The notes beneath the pieces were generated by a model. The model did no database searches and had not been told where the DNA came from. It saw only the letters and a program-made list of their open reading frames with translations. Source: Pseudomonas sp. GM48 (GTDB taxonomy: Bacteria; Pseudomonadota; Gammaproteobacteria; Pseudomonadales; Pseudomonadaceae). From it: a DNA stretch of 45,229 bases. The translations under genes and the position numbers were made by a program. Position 1 is the stretch's first letter. Each line of letters starts with the position of its first letter. The stretch covers positions 1-45,229 of the forward strand of contig NZ_AKJM01000039.1 of assembly GCF_000282335.1 (NCBI RefSeq), given 5' to 3'. Positions 1 through 7,483 of the stretch are shown piece after piece.

Positions 1-128
1 CAGGCAGGCCGCGTCAGCTGGACTCACGACTGCTATGCAGCCGAACGCAGCCTCGCGGGCTCGGCAGCTGCTACAGATCGCATTACCGCTTAACTGACTG
101 GCATTAGCGCTTCAGGGTCGTTTTTTGA
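1..128. repeat. REP-like palindromic fragment left of the rluA-family gene
   Basis: Bases 46 to 77 contain an imperfect palindrome (GCAGCCTCGCGGGCTCGGCAG, flanked by CTGCTAC) that resembles a second Pseudomonas repeat type, the GTAGGAGCTGCCGA...GGCTGCG kind. One plus frame is open from base 1 to a TAA at 91-93, so the 3' end of a gene truncated by the window edge is possible, but I do not recognise the peptide. Identification as a repeat comes from memory of such elements. Confidence 0.35.
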
Positions 129-1019
129 TCACCATTGCAGGGTGATTTCACTCTCGAACGCTCGCTCCTGGCCCGTGACCGGATCGATAAATTTCAGCCC
201 CTGAGCCAGCAATTTCAAAGGATTGGCGTAGTCATCTTCTGCATCCTTGAGCACCTCGGGGTAAAACGGGTCGTTGCAGATACCGGCTCCCAACGCTGCC
301 ATATGGACCCGCAGCTGATGTTTCTTGCCCGTTACCGGGTAAAGACCATAACGCCAGAGATCTCCCTGTTTCTCCCTGACCTCTACCGCAGTCTCGGTGT
401 TGCTGGCCCCGGGGCCCTCCTGCATGCGGAAGAACGGTTCGCCATCGACCAGCCGGCTTTTATGAACCAGCGGGAAAGCAAGATCAGGCAACGCCCGTGC
501 GATGGCCTCGTAGCGTTTTTCGATCTGCCGGGTTGGAAACAAGGACTGATAAGCCGAACGAGTCTTCGGGTTGGCGGAAAACAGCACGAGCCCCGCGGTA
601 TGCCGGTCAATGCGATGCAATGGCACCAGATGCGGATTATCCAGGCGCCGGATCAAGCGCCTCAGCAGCGTCTGTTCAACGTATTCGCCAGCCGGTGTCA
701 CAGGCAGGAAGTGCGGTTTGTCGGCCACCACCAGATGCTCATCCGCGTACAGGATCGACTCGATCACCGGGATCGGCTTTTCATCCGGCACTTCGCGAAA
801 ATAATGAATCCGCAAACCTTCCTTGTAGGCCAGGTCGAGGGCGATCGGCATGCCCTGCCCATCGAGGACCCGGCCACGGGCGATTCTGTCCAGCCATTGT
901 TCACGACCGATAGCGCTGAAATGCTCACACAGGCAATCGACAACGGTCTGCCACGGGCCAGGTGGCAAGTAGAGCGTACTGGCCTGACTGTGTGCCGCGG
1001 AAAAAGAAGAAGTGGACAT
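129..1019 (-). CDS. RluA-family RNA pseudouridine synthase
   Basis: This 296-residue protein is expected to isomerise a specific uridine in rRNA or tRNA to pseudouridine in the cytoplasm. The catalytic signature HRIDRHTAGL lies at residues 135-144, with Asp138 as the predicted nucleophile. A family-typical KKHQLRVHMA segment follows near residue 230. Residues 25-75 look like an N-terminal S4-type RNA-binding region. Length and domain order fit the RluA/RluC/RluD family, but the exact target base cannot be read from the sequence. The ribosome binding site before the ATG is weak. The gene lies 72 bases downstream of the small unknown gene on the same strand and may be read with it. Confidence 0.9.
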   Translation of the reverse strand: MSTSSFSAAHSQASTLYLPPGPWQTVVDCLCEHFSAIGREQWLDRIARGRVLDGQGMPIALDLAYKEGLRIHYFREVPDEKPIPVIESILYADEHLVVADKPHFLPVTPAGEYVEQTLLRRLIRRLDNPHLVPLHRIDRHTAGLVLFSANPKTRSAYQSLFPTRQIEKRYEAIARALPDLAFPLVHKSRLVDGEPFFRMQEGPGASNTETAVEVREKQGDLWRYGLYPVTGKKHQLRVHMAALGAGICNDPFYPEVLKDAEDDYANPLKLLAQGLKFIDPVTGQERAFESEITLQW

Positions 1020-1091
1020 ACGAAAGCTCTAACCCTCAGTGCAGAGCGGCATTATCCAACAGCAGGGGGGAATGAACCTAGAGGAGATTCC

Positions 1092-1409
1092 TTATGCCGG
1101 GATCTGCGTGCGTGCCGCCGCCTCGGTGTACTCCTTGAGCCAGCGCAGCACATCGACCGCCTCCCAGCGAGCGGGGTCATACAGGGCGTACAACAACCCC
1201 TGATAACCCACGACATCGAGTTGCCGGTGATAACCCGCGCGTTGAAACAAGGCTTCGATTTCAGCGAAACAGGTATTGAAATGCGTTTTGTTGAAGGGCG
1301 TTTTTCCCTCGGTCACCAGACCATCCAGACGCAACTCACGGACGGCCTCGTGCACGACGTCTGCGGACATCCGGTTCACGCTGCTCTTCAATTGTTCGAC
1401 ATTGACCAC
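1092..1409 (-). CDS. small conserved protein of unknown function, possibly SOS-controlled
   Basis: This is a 105-residue, mostly alpha-helical, soluble protein with no signal peptide or membrane segment. I recognise no catalytic motif and assign no function. The reading frame is well formed and starts with ATG. Its upstream region carries a strong LexA-type palindrome (1484-1499), about 75 bases before the start and on the right side to control it, so induction by DNA damage is a reasonable inference. The Pseudomonas SOS regulon is known to include several small uncharacterised proteins, but I could not confirm that this belongs to one of those families. Confidence 0.7.
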   Translation of the reverse strand: MVNVEQLKSSVNRMSADVVHEAVRELRLDGLVTEGKTPFNKTHFNTCFAEIEALFQRAGYHRQLDVVGYQGLLYALYDPARWEAVDVLRWLKEYTEAAARTQIPA

Positions 1410-1483
1410 GATTCATCCCTCTCACGCCCGGGCTGCCTGCTCGCTCCCGAAAATCGGCAACGGCAGGCAGGCACCGCGAATAG

Positions 1484-1499
1484 CTGTATACGCATACAG
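1484..1499. promoter_or_regulatory. LexA-type operator (SOS box)
   Basis: The sequence CTGTATACGCATACAG matches the LexA consensus CTGT-N8-ACAG exactly in both half-sites, and the flanking T at 1500 extends the match. It lies upstream of the minus-strand gene starting at 1409. No convincing -35/-10 pair could be fixed: a TTGATC on the minus strand (1510-1505) sits only 14 to 16 bases from possible -10 boxes that overlap the palindrome. Confidence 0.6.
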
Positions 1500-1578
1500 T
1501 ATCCGATCAACACCGTATAAGCCAAGGGGATCAATCGCAAAGTTCGACAGGCGGGAGCTAGCGCCAGCGCAAAAACGC

Positions 1579-1815
1579 TTAGCGCAGGAACGCCACCACC
1601 TCATCGGCACTGAACGGCCAGCCCAGTTCAGCGCCGGTATCGACTCGTCGCAGCACTGGAATACGCAGGCTGTAAGCTGCGAACCATGTTTCCTTGTCGG
1701 CAATATCCACCAGTTCCACCAGCAGACCGCGCTCGACAAACTCCATCAACATGGCTTCAGCCACTTCACAGAGATGGCATCCAAGGGTGCCGAACAGCTG
1801 ACATTCAGGAAGCAT
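1579..1815 (-). CDS. glutaredoxin-like thiol protein (DUF836 type)
   Basis: This 78-residue protein is a compact thioredoxin fold. It has a CHLC redox motif at residues 14-17 after the first beta strand and a cis-proline region (RIPVLRR) near residue 52. These fit the short glutaredoxin-like DUF836 family, which is presumed to carry out dithiol exchange in the cytoplasm. It has the same orientation as the small unknown gene downstream, from which it is separated by 169 bases holding the LexA-type site, so the two are probably transcribed separately. Its physiological partner is unknown. Confidence 0.8.
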   Translation of the reverse strand: MLPECQLFGTLGCHLCEVAEAMLMEFVERGLLVELVDIADKETWFAAYSLRIPVLRRVDTGAELGWPFSADEVVAFLR

Positions 1816-1919
1816 GAGCGCTCAACCAAAAATTGAAGTGATCATTCTAGGCCTGCCCCGAATAGCCGTCGAGCCATTGAGCCCCTGCCCTGATACCACC
1901 AACCATGTAGAGACCTGAA

Positions 1920-3128
1920 TCAGTCCTGGCTCACTGCGCCAATCTTGTGAATCGACAAATCCGCGCCGTAATACTCCTCTTCCTGACTCAGGCGCAAGCC
2001 ATGCAGCGCCTTGATCACGCCGTACACCGAAAACCCGCCGGCCAGGGCTACGGTCACGCCCAGCGCGGTGCCAATCAACTGGCTGATCAGGCTGACCCCA
2101 CCCAGGCCGCCCAAGGCACTCTGGCCGAAAATGCCGCAGGCAATGCCGCCCCATACACCGCACAAGCCGTGCAGCGGCCACACACCCAATACATCGTCGA
2201 TACGCCATTTGCCTTGGGCTGCGGTAAAGCACCAGACAAACAGCGCCCCCGCGATGGCACCGGTAACCAGCGCCCCCACGGGATGCATCAGGTCAGAACC
2301 GGCACAGATTGCCACGAGCCCCGCCAACGGGCCGTTATGCAGAAAGCCGGGGTCGTTGCGCCCGACAATCAGCGCGGCCACCGTACCGCCAACCATGGCC
2401 ATCAGCGAGTTCACTGCCACCAGTCCGCTGACACCTTGCAGGGTTTGCGCGCTCATGACGTTGAAGCCGAACCAGCCGACGATCAGGATCCACGAGCCCA
2501 ACGCCAGAAACGGGATGCTCGATGGCGCGAACGCGACCAGGCGTCCGTCGCGATAACGGCCGTTACGCGGCCCGAGCAACAACACCGCCGCCAGCGCCAG
2601 CCAACCGCCCATGGCATGCACCACCACCGAGCCGGCAAAATCATGGAAACCGGCACCAAAGCGCTCCAGCAACCAGGCCTGCAAGCCCAGGTTGCCGTTC
2701 CAGACCATGCCTTCGAAGAACGGATAGATAAACGCAACAATCAATGCTGTCGCACACAGTTGCGGGACAAACCTGGCGCGCTCGGCGATCCCTCCGGAAA
2801 TGATCGCCGGGATCGCCGCGGCAAAGGTCAGCAGGAAGAAAAACTTCACCAGTCCATAGCCATGGTCGGCATTGAGCACGGCCGCTGGTTGCATGAACGT
2901 CACGCCATAGGAAATCCAATAGCCTATAAAGAAGTAAGCCAGTGTCGAAACGGCGAAGTCACTGAGGATTTTCGACAGCGCATTGACCTGGTTTTTCTGT
3001 CGCACGGTTCCGACTTCGAGAAAGGCAAAACCGGCGTGCATGGCCAGAACCATGACCGCACCGATCAGAATGAACAGCGTGTTGGAGCTATGGACCAGGG
3101 TGTCCACGGCGCTTTGCAGATTTTCCAT
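1920..3128 (-). CDS. amt: ammonium transporter (Amt/MEP family)
   Basis: This inner-membrane channel protein of 402 residues takes up ammonium/ammonia. It shows the 11-segment hydrophobic pattern of the family. The typical opening (a helix followed by HAGFAFLEVGTVRQKN) is present, as are HAMGGWLAL and HPVGALVTG blocks that carry pore histidines. I chose the ATG at 3128 (MENLQSAVD) because the family begins there. An in-frame ATG at 3212 would add 28 unrelated residues. There is no glnK next to it. A sigma-54-like promoter about 240 bases upstream suggests control by nitrogen limitation through NtrC. Confidence 0.92.
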   Translation of the reverse strand: MENLQSAVDTLVHSSNTLFILIGAVMVLAMHAGFAFLEVGTVRQKNQVNALSKILSDFAVSTLAYFFIGYWISYGVTFMQPAAVLNADHGYGLVKFFFLLTFAAAIPAIISGGIAERARFVPQLCATALIVAFIYPFFEGMVWNGNLGLQAWLLERFGAGFHDFAGSVVVHAMGGWLALAAVLLLGPRNGRYRDGRLVAFAPSSIPFLALGSWILIVGWFGFNVMSAQTLQGVSGLVAVNSLMAMVGGTVAALIVGRNDPGFLHNGPLAGLVAICAGSDLMHPVGALVTGAIAGALFVWCFTAAQGKWRIDDVLGVWPLHGLCGVWGGIACGIFGQSALGGLGGVSLISQLIGTALGVTVALAGGFSVYGVIKALHGLRLSQEEEYYGADLSIHKIGAVSQD

Positions 3129-3370
3129 CGGATGGGCAGACCTTATGGCAGAAAAAAGCACCAAAGCAGTTCGCGAAGCCTGTCCATGCACCAAGTTGCG
3201 GCTTCGAAGCATCAGCGGACTGATCTCGTTGAACCGCCTTGGTGCACGAACACCGTCCGGGAAAAACGTGCCCCGGACGTTTGCGCGAGTTTTTGATTGT
3301 TGGTCCTACGGTTTTACTGAAATCATGCCCGGCTATAGCGCAATGGCGCGGACCGGCGCACCACGACACA

Positions 3371-3384
3371 GCAAAAGTTGTACC
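3371..3384 (-). promoter_or_regulatory. candidate sigma-54 promoter for amt
   Basis: Read on the minus strand, the bases give TGGTACAACTTTTGCT, with GG and GC separated by ten bases. This is close to the sigma-54 consensus TGGCAC-N5-TTGC. It points toward the ammonium transporter and would give a leader of about 230 bases. Half-sites resembling NtrC boxes (GCACCAA / TTGGTGC) occur near 3160, 3188 and 3238, which is downstream of the promoter and therefore an unusual position. The rest of the 3129-3456 gap shows nothing else. Confidence 0.45.
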
Positions 3385-3456
3385 AGTCATTTGTACTGAA
3401 CCTTCGCCGAAGGCTCATACTCGAACACATCAGAAAGCCACTTATGGAGATCCACC

Positions 3457-3771
3457 ATGGCCCGCACCCAGGCAAAGACTGCTCAAGAAATCCTGATGAA
3501 CGACTTTCAGACACTGGTCAGTGACACCGAACGGTTGCTGGAGCACACCGCGACCCTGGCCGGCGATCAGGCCGACGAGTTGCGCGAGCAGATTCACGAC
3601 AGTCTGTTGCGTGCCCGTGAAACCCTGAAGCTGACCGAAGACTCCCTGCGCGAACGCGGCAAGGCTGCTGTCACCGCCACCGAAGACTATGTCCAGGCCA
3701 ACCCTTGGCAATCCGTCGGGATCGCGGCCGGCGTGGGTTTCCTGATCGGCCTGCTGGCCAGCCGGCGCTGA
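3457..3771 (+). CDS. DUF883 (ElaB/YqjD-type) membrane-anchored protein
   Basis: This is a 104-residue protein with a long charged helical region (residues 10-80) and one C-terminal membrane helix (about 84-101) ending in SRR. It matches the ElaB/YqjD family, whose E. coli members are inner-membrane proteins that bind ribosomes in stationary phase. A GGAG element precedes the ATG. It is the first gene of a tight three-gene operon: the next gene starts one base after its stop. Function here is inferred from the family only. Confidence 0.85.
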   Translation: MARTQAKTAQEILMNDFQTLVSDTERLLEHTATLAGDQADELREQIHDSLLRARETLKLTEDSLRERGKAAVTATEDYVQANPWQSVGIAAGVGFLIGLLASRR

Positions 3772-3772
3772 T

Positions 3773-4162
3773 ATGTCGATCGGCGAATCCGGCCCGTCTG
3801 TAACGGGAACAAGCTCCTCATCGCGGCGCCTGGGTGCTGCCTTCCTTGGGTTGCTGCACAGCCATGTCGAACTGTTCGGCATCGAATTGCAGGAACAGAA
3901 AGCCCGCACCGTCAGCCTGTTGCTGTTTGCCGGCCTGGCCCTGGTGTTTGCGTTGTTGCTGTTGGTGGGATTGTCGACGCTGGTGCTTATCGTGTTTTGG
4001 GACACGTATCGCCTGACCGCCATCATCGGGCTCTGTGTGTTCTACACCCTCGCCGCCCTATTCTGTGGAATGCGCTTGAGAGCAGCGATTTTCGATGAGT
4101 CCTCGCCCTTCAATGGCACGCTGGAAGAGCTGGCCAACGATCGGGAGCGCCTGCTGCCATGA
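3773..4162 (+). CDS. YqjE-like (phage holin family / DUF1469) membrane protein
   Basis: This is a 129-residue protein with two adjacent membrane helices, at about residues 50-72 and 80-103, preceded by an amphipathic segment (FLGLLHSHVELFGIELQEQ). This is the pattern of the YqjE/DUF1469 family that databases label 'phage holin family', although no lytic role is implied. Its stop overlaps the start of the next gene by four bases (ATGA), indicating translational coupling within the YqjD-YqjE-YqjK-type operon. Confidence 0.85.
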   Translation: MSIGESGPSVTGTSSSSRRLGAAFLGLLHSHVELFGIELQEQKARTVSLLLFAGLALVFALLLLVGLSTLVLIVFWDTYRLTAIIGLCVFYTLAALFCGMRLRAAIFDESSPFNGTLEELANDRERLLP

Positions 4163-4503
4163 GCCTGCCTGAACTGCCACACAACAGCTCGCGCACGGAA
4201 ATGCGCAAGGCACTGATCCGTCTGCGCATGGAAATGCATCGTCAGGAAATCCGCCACGAATCAGCGCAACTGCTGCAACCCTTGCAACGCGTGCGCGGGA
4301 TGACGCAAAACCTGCAGGACGGCTTCGGCATCAAACACGCGCCACTCTGGGGCGTGGCCGCCGTCACCTTGCTGGGCTTTCTGACCGGCAAGGGTGCAAA
4401 AAACGGTGGTGGCCTCGGCAGTCTGACCCGGCTGGTCCAGCTCGGCACCACACTGGGGCCGCTGATCAAACTGATCATGCAGGGCTCTTCGCGCAAAGAC
4501 TGA
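4159..4503 (+). CDS. YqjK-like small protein, third gene of the yqjDE-type operon
   Basis: This is a 114-residue protein whose first half is rich in charged residues and helical (RKALIRLRMEMHRQEIRHE). A weakly hydrophobic glycine-rich stretch follows around residues 72-108 that could associate with the membrane. Sequence alone gives no function. Its coupling to the two preceding membrane proteins and its size suggest it fills the place of E. coli YqjK. Confidence 0.7.
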   Translation: MSLPELPHNSSRTEMRKALIRLRMEMHRQEIRHESAQLLQPLQRVRGMTQNLQDGFGIKHAPLWGVAAVTLLGFLTGKGAKNGGGLGSLTRLVQLGTTLGPLIKLIMQGSSRKD

Positions 4504-4711
4504 CCGGTTTCTTTCTGGCTGCACTCTTGCAACATCAACGGGATGCGCCCCTCTATCGAGGGGGGGCCATCCTGTGCACCTGCCCGGTCAACAGGCACCC
4601 TCCAGAAACAACACCTTGCCAGGGAAACCTGGTGATCGACGAGTTCCGCTTGCAGGTCATGGCGCGAAACGGGAAGCTAGGCCATCAGTCACCTGACGGA
4701 GAGACCCCGCC

Positions 4712-6040
4712 TTGGATTGGCACACCCTGCTTACCCGCGAACGCCTCGGAAAACCGCTGCACAGCCCTGAAGAGCTCGGCCGCAGTCCTTTTCACAAAGA
4801 CCATGACCGCATTATTTTTTCGGGGGCTTTCCGTCGCCTCGGGCGCAAGACCCAGGTTCATCCGGTGTCCAGCAATGATCACATTCATACGCGCCTGACC
4901 CACTCACTGGAAGTCAGTTGCGTGGGGCGCTCACTGGGCATGCGGGTCGGCGAAACCATCCGCAACGCCCTGCCCGACTGGTGCGAACCCAGCGACCTGG
5001 GGATGGTGGTGCAATCGGCCTGCCTGGCACACGACATCGGCAACCCGCCTTTCGGCCACTCCGGTGAAGACGCGATCCGGCACTGGTTCCAGCAAGCAGC
5101 AGGACGTGGCTGGCTGGATGCAATGAGTGAAGCCGAGCGCAATGACTTCCTGAACTTCGAAGGCAATGCCCAAGGCTTTCGGGTACTCACCCAACTGGAG
5201 TATCACCAGTTCGACGGCGGCACCCGACTGACATATGCAACGCTGGGTACGTACTTGAAATATCCATGGGCGGCCAAGCACGCCGACTCGCTGGGCTACA
5301 AAAAACACAAGTTCGGGTGTTATCAGAGCGAGCTGCCGCTATTGGAGCAGATCGCCCATAAACTCGGCCTGCCGCAACTGGAGGAGCAACGCTGGGCACG
5401 GCATCCGCTGGTGTACCTGATGGAAGCCGCCGACGACATCTGCTATGCGCTGATCGACCTGGAAGACGGCCTGGAAATGGAGTTGCTGGAATACGCCGAA
5501 GTCGAGTCCCTGCTGCTGGGCCTGGTGGGCGATGACTTGCCGGAGACCTACCGCCAGCTCGGTCCTGGTGATTCGCGCCGACGCAAACTGGCGATCCTGC
5601 GCGGTAAAGCCATCGAACACTTGACCAATGCGGCGGCCCGCGCCTTTGTCGAGCAACAGGACGCGCTGCTGGCCGGTACGCTGCCCGGCGATCTCGTGGA
5701 ACACATGCACGGTCCGGCCAAGCGCTGCGTGTTGAATGCCAAGGACATGGCTCGCAAGAAAATCTTCCAGGACAAGCGCAAGACCCTGCATGAGATCGGC
5801 GCCTACACCACGCTGGAAATCCTGCTCAACGCCTTTTGCGGTGCAGCGCTGGAGCAGCACAACGGTCGTACCCCGTCGTTCAAGAGCCGCCGCATCCTTG
5901 ACCTGCTGGGCAACAACGCCCCCGATCCTCATGGTCCATTGCACACTTCGTTTTTGCGCATGATTGACTTCATCGCCGGCATGACCGACAGCTATGCCGG
6001 TGACATGGCCCTGGAGATGACCGGCCGCTCCCGCCACTAA
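4712..6040 (+). CDS. dgt: dGTP triphosphohydrolase-like HD-domain protein
   Basis: This 442-residue enzyme is predicted to hydrolyse deoxynucleoside triphosphates, typically dGTP, to the nucleoside and triphosphate. The HD metal site is visible: THSLEVS (about residues 63-69), [17 protein letters not shown] (about 105-121) and a later [12 protein letters not shown] block. Length fits the type 2 dGTPase-like subfamily rather than E. coli Dgt (505 residues). The start is a TTG at 4712, supported by GGAG ten bases before it; no ATG fits. Members of this enzyme group can limit phage growth by depleting dNTPs, but housekeeping control of dNTP pools is the default reading here. Confidence 0.88.
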   Translation: MDWHTLLTRERLGKPLHSPEELGRSPFHKDHDRIIFSGAFRRLGRKTQVHPVSSNDHIHTRLTHSLEVSCVGRSLGMRVGETIRNALPDWCEPSDLGMVVQSACLAHDIGNPPFGHSGEDAIRHWFQQAAGRGWLDAMSEAERNDFLNFEGNAQGFRVLTQLEYHQFDGGTRLTYATLGTYLKYPWAAKHADSLGYKKHKFGCYQSELPLLEQIAHKLGLPQLEEQRWARHPLVYLMEAADDICYALIDLEDGLEMELLEYAEVESLLLGLVGDDLPETYRQLGPGDSRRRKLAILRGKAIEHLTNAAARAFVEQQDALLAGTLPGDLVEHMHGPAKRCVLNAKDMARKKIFQDKRKTLHEIGAYTTLEILLNAFCGAALEQHNGRTPSFKSRRILDLLGNNAPDPHGPLHTSFLRMIDFIAGMTDSYAGDMALEMTGRSRH

Positions 6041-6050
6041 GGTGTGTCGA

Positions 6051-6087
6051 TTGATCAGCCATTACGGCACCGGTTATGGCTGATCAA
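6051..6087 (+). terminator. stem-loop after the dGTPase gene
   Basis: TTGATCAGCCAT (6051-6062) and ATGGCTGATCAA (6076-6087) form a perfect 12-base-pair stem with a 13-base loop, ten bases after the stop codon. There is no T tract, so it is either a weak intrinsic terminator or an mRNA 3'-end stabiliser. Confidence 0.5.
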
Positions 6088-6218
6088 CCCTTCAACATCC
6101 AACAACACTCAAGTTTCGTCGAATCGCCCTACAGCACATGGCGAGCGAACTGATCGCTTGCCCAACACACTCGCGAAACAATCGCCCTCCCTTCTGTTCG
6201 ACAGATGAAGTGCGCCCC

Positions 6219-6611
6219 ATGGCCGAAAACGATCTACGCATCCTCGTGGTGGAAGACCACCCCTTCCAACTAATAGCCACTCAATACCTGCTGGAAAGTT
6301 ATGGCTTCAACCGACTGACTACCACCGACAGCGCCAAAGGCGCCATGCAGCAAATGCTCGGGGCTGCCCAACCGTTCGACGTCCTTTTATGCGATCAATG
6401 CCTGCCCGATCTGACGGGACTCGATCTGGTCCGGTTCGCCAGCCAGCGAGGGTTGATCAGGCAGGCGATCATTCTGAGCAGTCTGACGACTTCTGAACTG
6501 GATGAACTTGAAAAAGCGGCCACTGAACACGGGCTGCCATTATTGGGTTACTTGATAAAACCATTGAAACAATCTGAATTTAGAAACTTGTTGACCTCAG
6601 CACCACTGTAA
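6219..6611 (+). CDS. receiver-only response regulator (CheY-like)
   Basis: This is a 130-residue protein made of one receiver domain and no output domain. The acidic pair is at Glu12-Asp13, the predicted phosphorylation site is Asp59 (LLCDQ), and the conserved lysine is in LIKPLK near the end. ATG 6219 is chosen because the receiver fold begins there; an in-frame upstream ATG at 6138 adds 27 unrelated residues. It precedes the LuxR-type regulator and the BvgS-like kinase in the same direction, but a 245-base AT-rich gap separates them. It may be a second phospho-acceptor or phosphate sink for that kinase. The domain resembles the receiver of RocR-type regulators without the EAL part. Confidence 0.85.
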   Translation: MAENDLRILVVEDHPFQLIATQYLLESYGFNRLTTTDSAKGAMQQMLGAAQPFDVLLCDQCLPDLTGLDLVRFASQRGLIRQAIILSSLTTSELDELEKAATEHGLPLLGYLIKPLKQSEFRNLLTSAPL

Positions 6612-6752
6612 AAAACACACATGCAATAGTCGAAAAACAAACAACAAAAAACTCACAGGAAACCTTCTTTTAAAGCACACCTGAACATTGGCCAGATTCA
6701 GCCTTCCTAATAAAAAACCTAGTTAATGCGTAGTCCAATTCTTTTTAATCTG

Positions 6753-6766
6753 TAGGACTTCTCCTA
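6753..6766. promoter_or_regulatory. inverted repeat before the LuxR-type regulator
   Basis: TAGGA-CTTC-TCCTA is a perfect 5-base inverted repeat in the AT-rich stretch 6612-6856, 90 bases before the start of the LuxR-type regulator. A related AGTCC at 6732-6736 forms a second, longer inversion with GGACT. The site could be an operator for autoregulation by this regulator. This is inferred from position and symmetry only. Confidence 0.35.
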
Positions 6767-6856
6767 TATTGCTGCTACAGCTCCGTCAGTTCATGCGTCC
6801 CTTCAAGTATCTGAGCTAAGGTGCGCGCTTTATTTGAGCTTGCATGGGACTTGATT

Positions 6857-7483
6857 ATGAACTCCGTTTTTATTGTCGACGATCACCCCGTTATCCGCCT
6901 TGCCGTTCGAATGTTACTGGAACATGAAGGTTACAAAGTCGTCGGCGAAACTGACAATGGGGTCGACGCCATGCAGATGGTTCGCGAATGCATGCCGGAC
7001 CTGGTCATTCTCGACATCAGCATTCCAAAGCTGGATGGCCTGGAAGTGCTATCCCGATTCAACGCAATGAGCACACCCCTTAAAACACTGGTACTGACGG
7101 CACAATGCCCGACACTTTTCGGCATTCGTTGCATGCAATCCGGTGCATCGGGCTATGTCTGCAAACAAGAAGACATCAGTGAACTGGTCAGCGCGATAAA
7201 AGCGGTATTTGCAGGTTACAACTATTTCCCGAGCGAGACTTTGAACCCCGTCCGCGGAGATGAAACACGCTGCATCGAACTGGAACTGTTCAAAACCGTG
7301 AACGACCGGGAATTGATGGTCTTGCAACTTTTTGCCCAAGGTCGCACGAACAAGGAAATCGCCAAGGGAATGTTTCTGAGCAACAAGACTGTGAGCACCT
7401 ACAAAAAGCGCCTCATGCAGAAACTCAAAGCCAAATCCCTGGTTGAACTTATCGAGATGGCAAAACGTAACGCACTAGTGTGA
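6857..7483 (+). CDS. NarL/LuxR-family response regulator (BvgA/EvgA-like)
   Basis: This 208-residue transcription factor has a receiver domain at residues 1-120 and a LuxR-type helix-turn-helix at about 145-208 (FAQGRTNKEIAKGMFLSNKTVSTYKKRL). The acidic pair is Asp8-Asp9 and the phosphorylation site is Asp53 (ILDIS). The ATG at 6857 starts the receiver fold; an upstream in-frame GTG at 6821 gives an unlikely leader. Its stop codon overlaps the GTG start of the sensor kinase, so the two are translationally coupled and almost certainly form a cognate pair. Target genes are unknown. Confidence 0.92.
   Translation: MNSVFIVDDHPVIRLAVRMLLEHEGYKVVGETDNGVDAMQMVRECMPDLVILDISIPKLDGLEVLSRFNAMSTPLKTLVLTAQCPTLFGIRCMQSGASGYVCKQEDISELVSAIKAVFAGYNYFPSETLNPVRGDETRCIELELFKTVNDRELMVLQLFAQGRTNKEIAKGMFLSNKTVSTYKKRLMQKLKAKSLVELIEMAKRNALV

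Noticed and set aside
135..1520. Long plus-strand open frame (461 codons) opposite three minus-strand genes
   Set aside because: It lies across the RluA-family gene and its neighbours, has no recognisable protein features and no ribosome binding site. High GC content produces such shadow frames; similar ones at 1947-3296, 16953-18311, 21242-22780 and 43237-44334 are rejected for the same reason.
3773..4162. Phage holin and therefore a prophage
   Set aside because: The database label 'phage holin family' belongs to YqjE-type proteins. It sits in a yqjD-yqjE-yqjK-like operon and no phage genes are near.
4712..6040. Anti-phage defence island around the dGTPase-like gene
   Set aside because: The enzyme alone is housekeeping in pseudomonads and its neighbours are not defence genes, nor is there a mobile-element boundary.
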